Below are positions 7,162 through 11,588 of a stretch of DNA of 11,588 nt, in pieces. The position numbers and the translations under genes were made by a program. Where the stretch lies: positions 1 through 11,588 of the forward strand of contig JBMSMG010000056.1 in assembly GCA_049421025.1 (NCBI GenBank), written 5' to 3'. This DNA comes from RGUW01 sp049421025. Its GTDB lineage: Bacteria > Cyanobacteriota > Cyanobacteriia > PCC-6307 > Cyanobiaceae. The notes beneath the pieces were generated by a model. The model made no database searches, was not told the DNA's origin, and saw only the letters and a program-made list of their open reading frames with translations. The stretch's first letter is position 1, and each line of letters opens with the position of its first letter.

Positions 7162-7817
7162 GGTGCCTGCCCCCCAGCGCTGTTGACACGCTCGGGTTGT
7201 TGGCGCAGGCGCTCGAGATGGGCAAACACACTTTTATCGCCCACATCAGCCGCTGCTGGCATCGGCACTTTGCGCAGGCAGAGCACCAACAGCAGTATTG
7301 CTTCAAGCGCCATCAGCTTGAGCGCGGTCTCGCCCTGGAGCAGCCCTCCCAGATAGCCCAGCAGAGCCGCTGGCAGCAGCAGGGTCACGCCAATGGCCTC
7401 AGGGCGCCGAAAGCAGAAGAATTCTTTGAAGCCGATGCCCGCTAATGCCGCAAACAGTGGGCCAATGGCCACAACCCAGAGGCGTTGCTCGCGCAAGGCC
7501 TCGGCCATGCCGCTGGCGCCGCCGCTCGCGGCCAGAAGCAGAGCTCCCAAGCAGCCCACAAGCCAGAGCAGCTGCAAGGCCTGGTGCAGCGCTTTGAGAT
7601 AGATGTGAATCCACTGCAGTGCCAGACCGATCGCTGCTGCGAGCAGCAGCAACCATGGCCACAGCATCTGGGAGCCCCACCACTGCCATTGCGCCAGCAG
7701 GCCGAGCTGGGCTACCGCTGCTACCAGCAGGGACAGCCGGTAGCCGAGTACCTCGCGGCGATCGCGTTCGTCAATGCTGAACGGTCCATAGACCCCTTCG
7801 AAGACAGGGTCGCTCAT
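7158..7817 (-). CDS. DUF2301-family integral membrane protein
   Basis: A 219-residue polytopic membrane protein of a family common in cyanobacteria and without known function. After a short soluble start (MSDPVFEGVYGPF, then a charged IDERDRREV stretch) come about six hydrophobic segments near residues 27-45, 50-70, 79-97, 111-133, 142-158 and 166-181. Family-like motifs are QWIHIYLKALH (about 67-77) and GIGFKEFFCFRRPEA (about 127-141). The C-terminal ~35 residues are hydrophilic and probably cytoplasmic. The ATG at 7817 is chosen because it overlaps the stop of the upstream GST gene as ATGA and gives the normal family start; a longer frame to 7922 would run back inside that gene. Its own stop overlaps the TTG of the Uup gene. 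Confidence 0.88.
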   Translation of the reverse strand: MSDPVFEGVYGPFSIDERDRREVLGYRLSLLVAAVAQLGLLAQWQWWGSQMLWPWLLLLAAAIGLALQWIHIYLKALHQALQLLWLVGCLGALLLAASGGASGMAEALREQRLWVVAIGPLFAALAGIGFKEFFCFRRPEAIGVTLLLPAALLGYLGGLLQGETALKLMALEAILLLVLCLRKVPMPAAADVGDKSVFAHLERLRQQPERVNSAGGQAP

Positions 7818-8773
7818 GGGGCTGCGGCGGGGCCTGCCACCAGTGTGGACAACGGTGGCGCGGCCGGCACGATGCCACTGGGGTTCAGCGGAAACAGCGC
7901 GCCAAAGTAATCGCGGCGCCAAGCCTCAGGCCAGCAGGTCTCAGCAACGCCCTGCAGCGCAAAAAAGCGCCGCCGCCAGTCGGCCAGAGCCGGCAGTTGC
8001 CAGAGCGTTCGGCGCGTGCAGCCGAACAGCGGTGCATAGACCAGCTCCAGCCTGATCAGCGTGGGGAAAAGCACCACATCGGCCAGACTCAGCTCTGGCC
8101 CGCTGAGCCAGTTGCCGGGGTGCGCGGCCAGGTCGGCATCGAGAGCATCAAGGGTCTCAAACAGCTCGGCCTCGGCGCGGTCATAGGCCGCTTGGGTGCG
8201 GGCAAAGCCGCAGCGGTACACCCCGTCGTTGACGCTGTGCTGCAGCCGCTCACGCCATGTCGTGGTGCTGGCGCTCTGAGCAGCGGGCTCCAGCTCGAGC
8301 GTGGCGCCCGGCCATAGGTTCAGCAGCTCGATCAGCCGCGCACTCTCACTCAGCACAATCTTGTGCTGGCTGCGCGAATAGAGCACAGGCACGGTGGCCC
8401 GAGCTGTTGCTTGAGCCCCGCTGCGTTGGTACAGCTCGGCGAGAGTGCTGCACCCTTCAAAGGCCTGCTGGAAGCACCAGCGCCCGGCCTTGGGGTCTGG
8501 TTCCACCACCAGCAGGCTGATGGACGAGTCGAGCTGCCGCAGGCTCCATACCAGCCAGGCCCGGTGGGCCCAGGGGCAGCTGCGCCCCACGATCAGCACA
8601 TGCCCATCTGGGGCAGCGGCATCGGCCGGTAGCGGCGGCAGCTGGTCAAAGGCGCCCTGCGGCCTGCGGTAGTTCCCCTGCGCATCAGCAGGCCCCAGCC
8701 CCCCCATGAGCTGCAGCCACTGCCAGTGCCAGAGGCAACGCGCCGTGCGAACCAGGCTTGAAGGTGGGGCCAT
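7814..8773 (-). CDS. Xi-class glutathione S-transferase-like protein (glutathionyl-hydroquinone reductase family)
   Basis: A 319-residue cytosolic protein. The thioredoxin-like domain has SCPWAHR at 65-71, with Cys66 as the expected nucleophile; the CPW motif marks the Xi class (ECM4/YqjG), which removes glutathione from glutathionyl-hydroquinones. The all-helical C-terminal domain has the class-typical NDGVYRCGFARTQAAYDRA, the LSGPELSLADVVLFPTLIR stretch, and the end FPLNPSGIVPA. About 45 N-terminal residues precede the fold, as is usual for this class. The natural substrate is unknown; quinone detoxification would make sense in a photosynthetic cell but is inference. It is the first gene of the GST-DUF2301-Uup unit, overlaps the next gene by 4 nt, and is divergent from the aspartoacylase gene with only 3-39 bp between starts. 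Confidence 0.85.
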   Translation of the reverse strand: MAPPSSLVRTARCLWHWQWLQLMGGLGPADAQGNYRRPQGAFDQLPPLPADAAAPDGHVLIVGRSCPWAHRAWLVWSLRQLDSSISLLVVEPDPKAGRWCFQQAFEGCSTLAELYQRSGAQATARATVPVLYSRSQHKIVLSESARLIELLNLWPGATLELEPAAQSASTTTWRERLQHSVNDGVYRCGFARTQAAYDRAEAELFETLDALDADLAAHPGNWLSGPELSLADVVLFPTLIRLELVYAPLFGCTRRTLWQLPALADWRRRFFALQGVAETCWPEAWRRDYFGALFPLNPSGIVPAAPPLSTLVAGPAAAP

Positions 8774-8812
8774 GCCGTGCGTCAGGCTGAGGACCGTGAT
8801 CCAACAAAGCCC

Positions 8813-9763
8813 ATGGGCGTGACCACGGGTGGCTCAATCCTGGTTGTGGCCGGGACCCATGGCAACGAGCGCAATGCACCTTGGTTGCTTGAGCAGTGGC
8901 AGGGCGAGGACGCCACGCTCAAGACCCATGGGCTGCCGCTGGTGTTCGAACGCGGGAACCCTGCTGCTTTGCAGGCTTGCAGGCGGTACATCGATCGTGA
9001 TCTCAACCGCAGCTTTGCACCTGAGCTGTTGAGCGATCCAGCCCGGCAAGACCTTGAAGTCTGCCGCGCCCGCGAGCTGCTGGCGCGCTATGGCCCGCAG
9101 GGAGCCTCCCCAGCCCAGGTGGTCTTTGATCTGCACAGCACCACAGCGGCCATGGGCAACAGCCTGGTGGTCTACGGGCGCAGAGCAGCCGATCTGGCTT
9201 TGGCGGCTGGCATGCAGCAGCGCCTCGGCCTGCCGATCTACCTGCATGAAGCCGATGGCGCGCAGACGGGCTTTCTGGTGGAGCGCTGGCCCTGCGGGCT
9301 GGTCATCGAGGTCGGTCCTGTTCCCCAAGGGGTGATTCAGGCCACCATTTGCCGCCAGACCCAATTGGCCCTTGAGGCGGGGTTGGACGTGCTGGCCCAG
9401 GCGCGGGCCGGTGCCTTGAGCTTGCCGCTTCAGCTGGTGGTGCACCGGCATCTGGGCAGCGTCGATTTGCCGCGCAGCCAGGGCGGATCGCCAGCTGCGC
9501 TGTTGCACCCGGCCCTGCAGGGCGCCGATTGGCGCCCGCTTGGGCTGCACGACGCTGTAATGCTCAAGGCCTCAGGAGAGACGATCAGCCTTGGCGCGGT
9601 GCTTCCGCCTGCTCTTGCAGGACGAGATCGCTACTGGCCGGTTTTTGTCAATGAAGCGGCCTATGACGAGAAAGGCATTGCCTTTGCTCTGTGCTCCCGG
9701 GAGGAGTGGTCTGTGCAACATGGCTGGTGCGAAGCCCTGCAGGCCCAGGCCCTCAGCCTTTAA
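8813..9763 (+). CDS. Aspartoacylase-like zinc hydrolase (AstE/AspA family, M14-like fold)
   Basis: A 316-residue protein resembling aspartoacylase, which splits N-acetyl-L-aspartate into acetate and aspartate. Seen, numbered from ATG 8813: zinc ligands His16 and Glu19 in GTHGNE and His108 in FDLHSTTAAMGNS; the substrate-binding DRDLNR at 61-66; and the catalytic Glu166 in VIEVGPVPQG. All expected active-site residues are therefore present. Length matches the family. Picocyanobacteria carry such a gene annotated as probable aspartoacylase, but the true acyl-amino-acid substrate is untested. The ATG at 8813 puts the first strand (SILVVAGTHGNE) close to the start as in homologues; GTG 8777, 10 nt after an AAGGTGG, would add 12 residues, and GTG 8819 would remove two. 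The TAA overlaps the convergent secreted-protein gene by 4 nt (TTAA). Confidence 0.88.
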   Translation: MGVTTGGSILVVAGTHGNERNAPWLLEQWQGEDATLKTHGLPLVFERGNPAALQACRRYIDRDLNRSFAPELLSDPARQDLEVCRARELLARYGPQGASPAQVVFDLHSTTAAMGNSLVVYGRRAADLALAAGMQQRLGLPIYLHEADGAQTGFLVERWPCGLVIEVGPVPQGVIQATICRQTQLALEAGLDVLAQARAGALSLPLQLVVHRHLGSVDLPRSQGGSPAALLHPALQGADWRPLGLHDAVMLKASGETISLGAVLPPALAGRDRYWPVFVNEAAYDEKGIAFALCSREEWSVQHGWCEALQAQALSL

Positions 9764-10200
9764 CGGGGGCTGCCGTTGTAATTGACCTGCACCACGCTGC
9801 GACCATCGGCCGAGATGGTCACTTCGGTTTCAACGCTGGGGCGCTGGTTGTTTTGCTGCCAGCCAGGAGCACCGCCTGTAAAGCGGAACACGTAAGCATT
9901 TGATGTGTTGCGGTTCTCGCGGGTGCTGCTGTTGCCGCTGTCCTCAGGGCTGCTGATCAGACAGGGGTTGTTGGCGTTGGCCGTCTGAAACATGCACTGA
10001 GCTGGGCGATAGACGCTCAGTCCGCCGTTTTGGGCAATCGCTGTGGCGCGCGCCAGATTGATGGCCCGTACGGCACTGGCAGGAACGGCCGGCTGGGCCA
10101 CGCCACTACCGGCCAGGCAGGCCCAACTGCCTGCGGTCAAAGCCATGCTCAGCGCCAATGTCTTGAGTTGGCTTTGCCGGTTCGTCAGTTTGAAGTTCAA
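9760..10200 (-). CDS. Hypothetical secreted protein
   Basis: Not recognised. From the TTG at 10200 it is 146 residues: a basic start (MNFKLTNRQSQLK), a hydrophobic core (TLALSMALTAGSWACLAG) and a likely cleavage site near GVAQPA (34-38), so export to the periplasm or thylakoid lumen is expected. The mature part has two Cys (69 and 80) that could pair, an Asn/Ser-rich stretch (76-101), then an ordered-looking end with YVFRF, a GGAPGW turn and TEVTISADGRSVVQVNY, suggesting a small beta-rich fold. The start is uncertain: ATG 10146 would leave a signal without positive charges, and no Shine-Dalgarno is visible for either; the open frame to 10335 runs back into the upstream gene. It lies 76 nt after the lipoprotein gene on the same strand and may be co-transcribed with it. 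Confidence 0.72.
   Translation of the reverse strand: MNFKLTNRQSQLKTLALSMALTAGSWACLAGSGVAQPAVPASAVRAINLARATAIAQNGGLSVYRPAQCMFQTANANNPCLISSPEDSGNSSTRENRNTSNAYVFRFTGGAPGWQQNNQRPSVETEVTISADGRSVVQVNYNGSPR
9762..9777. terminator. Small hairpin at the aspartoacylase/secreted-protein convergent end
   Basis: AACGG (9762-9766) and CCGTT (9773-9777) form a 5-bp stem with a 6-nt loop at the overlapping stop codons, followed on the plus strand by the T-rich GTAATTG. It is short, so a terminator role is only possible. Confidence 0.22.
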
Positions 10201-10276
10201 AGCCCGTGTTGCTGCTTTCTTCAGCCTGTCTGGCGATGGCGAGCTGTCAAGCCAGCACCTCTTGTTGAAGCGAATC

Positions 10277-10657
10277 TCAACCGCAAACGAGGGTGTTCTG
10301 CTCCTTGGTGCAGGGCAGGTCGCTGACCTTCCCATCTGACCAGTAGATCCTCAGTCGGTCGTCACTGGTGCCGCTGCGGTAGGTGAGCGATTTGACCGGC
10401 CCGGCGGGTGGCTTGCCCGAAGCCTCAGGGCTGGCTGGGGGGCTGAGCTGGTTCAGGCGGCGCTCGAGCTGCTCAATCTGGAGCTGCATTTGCTCCTGGC
10501 GTTGCAGCAGCTGGTCGTTGCGGGCGTTGTTGGGACTACTGCAGCCAGCGAGGCCCGCGGCTGCTGCGGCGATGACCAGGGCGGGCCAGGGCCGCAACAA
10601 GGCTGCTTTGACAAAGAGGCGCTGCGGCCACTTGCGAATCTGCTGGCTCTTCGGCAT
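10277..10657 (-). CDS. Hypothetical lipoprotein with coiled coil
   Basis: A 126-residue protein with a clear lipobox: hydrophobic ALVIAAAAAG followed by LAGC, so Cys39 is the expected lipidation site and the mature protein (about 88 residues) is membrane-anchored. After it come a polar linker, a Gln/Glu/Leu coiled coil at about 47-71 (LQRQEQMQLQIEQLERRLNQ), a Pro-rich stretch (72-87), and a C-terminal segment with YRSGTSDDRLRIYWSDG and two Cys (116, 125) that may form a disulphide. The coiled coil suggests self-association. No function can be named. The signal is long from ATG 10657 (38 residues); in-frame TTG codons near residues 20-21 would give a shorter one. No strong Shine-Dalgarno is visible. 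It is divergent from psbA and upstream of the secreted-protein gene. Confidence 0.82.
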   Translation of the reverse strand: MPKSQQIRKWPQRLFVKAALLRPWPALVIAAAAAGLAGCSSPNNARNDQLLQRQEQMQLQIEQLERRLNQLSPPASPEASGKPPAGPVKSLTYRSGTSDDRLRIYWSDGKVSDLPCTKEQNTLVCG

Positions 10658-10748
10658 GGCATGCAGCTGGTTGGAGCCGTCTTAGCAGCGCCTGCAAGTG
10701 CCAGCCCACGGCCAGGCAGCCATCAGCCGAACTAATAGCCGTGATCGG

Positions 10749-10778
10749 CAGCGCTGATGGGCCCTGGCGCTGAGCGCT
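10749..10778. promoter_or_regulatory. Repeated GC-rich motifs just upstream of the psbA -35
   Basis: In the 209-bp gap before psbA, CAGCGC (10749-10754) and GCGCTG (10767-10772) form an inverted repeat around a GGGCCC. The palindrome AGCGCT occurs twice, at 10750-10755 and 10773-10778, 23 bp apart; CGCTGA occurs at 10752-10757 and 10768-10773. The second AGCGCT shares one base with the proposed -35. This could be a regulator site for psbA or the lipoprotein gene. The rest of the gap (10658-10748) shows nothing I can name. Confidence 0.3.
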
Positions 10779-10807
10779 TCACACGCAACGCAATCTTCCT
10801 TTACAGT
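10778..10807 (+). promoter_or_regulatory. Predicted sigma70-type psbA promoter
   Basis: TTCACA (10778-10783, five of six bases to TTGACA), an 18-bp spacer, and TACAGT (10802-10807, four of six to TATAAT). The start of transcription would fall near 10814, giving a leader of about 53 nt. It is the best -35/-10 pair in the gap before psbA, and the location fits. Position is predicted from sequence only. Confidence 0.55.
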
Positions 10808-10814
10808 CGTTTAC

Positions 10815-10846
10815 GACGGTTCACCGTCCTTTCGGGATTCCGTCCT
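10815..10846 (+). promoter_or_regulatory. psbA leader hairpin with alternative pairing
   Basis: GACGGT-TC-ACCGTC (10815-10828) is a perfect 6+2+6 inverted repeat at the predicted 5' end of the psbA mRNA. CCGTCCT recurs at 10824-10830 and 10840-10846, so GACGG can pair with either copy. The leader from 10839 to the ATG is pyrimidine-rich (24 of 28) and has no Shine-Dalgarno. A role in mRNA stability or translation is inference. Confidence 0.4.
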
Positions 10847-10866
10847 ACCTACTTCTTTCCGTTCTC

Positions 10867-11588
10867 ATGACCACCACTCTCCAGCAGCGCTCCGGCGCTA
10901 ACAGCTGGCAGCAGTTCTGCGAGTGGATCACCTCCACCAACAACCGCCTCTATGTGGGCTGGTTCGGTGTGCTGATGATCCCCTGCCTGCTGGCGGCCAC
11001 CATCTGCTTCATCGTGGCGTTCATCGCCGCTCCCCCCGTCGACATCGACGGCATCCGTGAGCCCGTTGCCGGCTCCCTGATGTACGGCAACAACATCATC
11101 TCTGGTGCTGTTGTTCCCTCCAGCAACGCCATCGGCCTGCACTTCTATCCCATCTGGGAAGCCGCCAGCCTCGACGAGTGGCTGTACAACGGCGGTCCTT
11201 TCCAGCTGGTGATCTTCCACTTCCTCATCGGCATCTACGCCTACATGGGACGTGAGTGGGAACTCTCCTACCGCCTCGGCATGCGCCCCTGGATCTGCGT
11301 TGCTTACAGCGCTCCTGTGGCTGCTGCTTCGGCTGTGTTCCTGGTGTATCCCTTCGGTCAGGGCTCCTTCTCGGACGCCATGCCCCTGGGTATCAGCGGC
11401 ACCTTCAACTACATGCTGGTGTTCCAGGCTGAGCACAACATCCTGATGCACCCCTTCCACATGCTGGGTGTGGCTGGCGTCTTCGGCGGCAGCCTGTTCT
11501 CCGCCATGCACGGTTCGCTGGTGACCTCCTCGCTGGTTCGTGAGACCACCGAGAGCGAGAGCCAGAACTACGGCTACAAGTTCGGCCA
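10867..11588 (+). CDS. psbA: Photosystem II D1 protein, 3'-truncated by the window edge
   Basis: 240 complete codons of about 360 are visible, ending in the 3' window edge. D1 is the thylakoid reaction-centre subunit that binds P680, pheophytin, QB and the Mn4CaO5 cluster, and is replaced continually under light. Seen: Tyr161 (YZ), manganese ligands Asp170 and Glu189, His190, the P680 chlorophyll ligand His198, and the iron ligand His215, all at canonical numbers, which confirms ATG 10867 as the start. Residue 130 is Glu, the state of the high-light D1:2 form in Synechococcus PCC 7942 rather than Gln of D1:1. All 17 Phe codons visible are TTC, unlike neighbouring genes, consistent with very high expression. 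Transmembrane helices A-D are included; helix E and the processed C-terminus lie outside. Cyanobacteria usually have several psbA copies; only one is visible here. Confidence 0.99.
   Translation, partial: MTTTLQQRSGANSWQQFCEWITSTNNRLYVGWFGVLMIPCLLAATICFIVAFIAAPPVDIDGIREPVAGSLMYGNNIISGAVVPSSNAIGLHFYPIWEAASLDEWLYNGGPFQLVIFHFLIGIYAYMGREWELSYRLGMRPWICVAYSAPVAAASAVFLVYPFGQGSFSDAMPLGISGTFNYMLVFQAEHNILMHPFHMLGVAGVFGGSLFSAMHGSLVTSSLVRETTESESQNYGYKFG

Noticed and set aside
7818..7922. Longer start for the DUF2301 gene
   Set aside because: Would place 35 unrelated residues inside the GST coding region; the ATG at 7817 forms the ATGA overlap and the usual start.
10201..10335. Longer start for the secreted protein (ATG 10335)
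   Set aside because: It would overlap the lipoprotein gene and hide the signal peptide behind 45 non-hydrophobic residues.
10849..11511. Minus-strand open frame (220 codons) opposite psbA
   Set aside because: His/Gly/Glu-rich product created by the strongly biased codons of psbA; the D1 frame is certain.
1..11588. tRNA, rRNA, CRISPR, insertion sequence, phage or toxin-antitoxin system
   Set aside because: No cloverleaf-like gaps, regularly spaced repeats, transposase or integrase motifs were seen, and nearly all bases are in recognised or well-supported genes.

Overview
The window is a GC-rich (roughly 60-65% by eye, not counted) piece of chromosome from a cyanobacterium, most likely a picocyanobacterium of the Synechococcus/Cyanobium group. 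The best evidence is psbA at the right end (photosystem II D1, with its redox and metal ligands in place) and a 72-residue CP12 of the short picocyanobacterial/cyanophage type. The gene set (mutS2, obgE, cp12, a DUF2301 membrane protein, an aspartoacylase-like protein, psbA) fits this; the match to that group's gene order is from memory and unchecked.

Layout, left to right: mutS2 (+, 5' end outside the window); a MalK/UgpC-type ABC ATPase (-); obgE (+); cp12 (-); an unrecognised protein of about 164 residues (+); a three-gene unit read leftwards, Xi-class GST-like reductase, DUF2301 membrane protein, Uup-type ABC-F ATPase (-); an aspartoacylase-like metalloenzyme (+); a lipoprotein and a secreted protein, both of unknown function (-); psbA (+, 3' end outside the window). 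Strand changes at almost every gene, so most units carry one gene. All four convergent junctions overlap at their stop codons (4, 13, 27 and 4 nt). The three-gene unit is joined by two 4-nt stop/start overlaps. Only two gaps without a gene reach about 100 bp: between cp12 and the unknown gene, and before psbA.

Functionally this is mostly housekeeping (ribosome/DNA maintenance: MutS2, ObgE, Uup) mixed with photosynthetic metabolism (CP12 as a Calvin-cycle brake, D1 as the fast-turnover photosystem II core subunit) and accessory detoxification or transport proteins. I see no tRNA, rRNA, transposase, integrase, CRISPR array, phage gene or toxin-antitoxin pair, and no convincing undescribed multi-gene system. 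The points most worth a second look are the psbA control region (a leader with alternative hairpins and no Shine-Dalgarno), a palindrome covering the ribosome-binding site of the ABC ATPase, the insertion in that ATPase, the coupled GST/DUF2301/Uup unit, and the unknown proteins.
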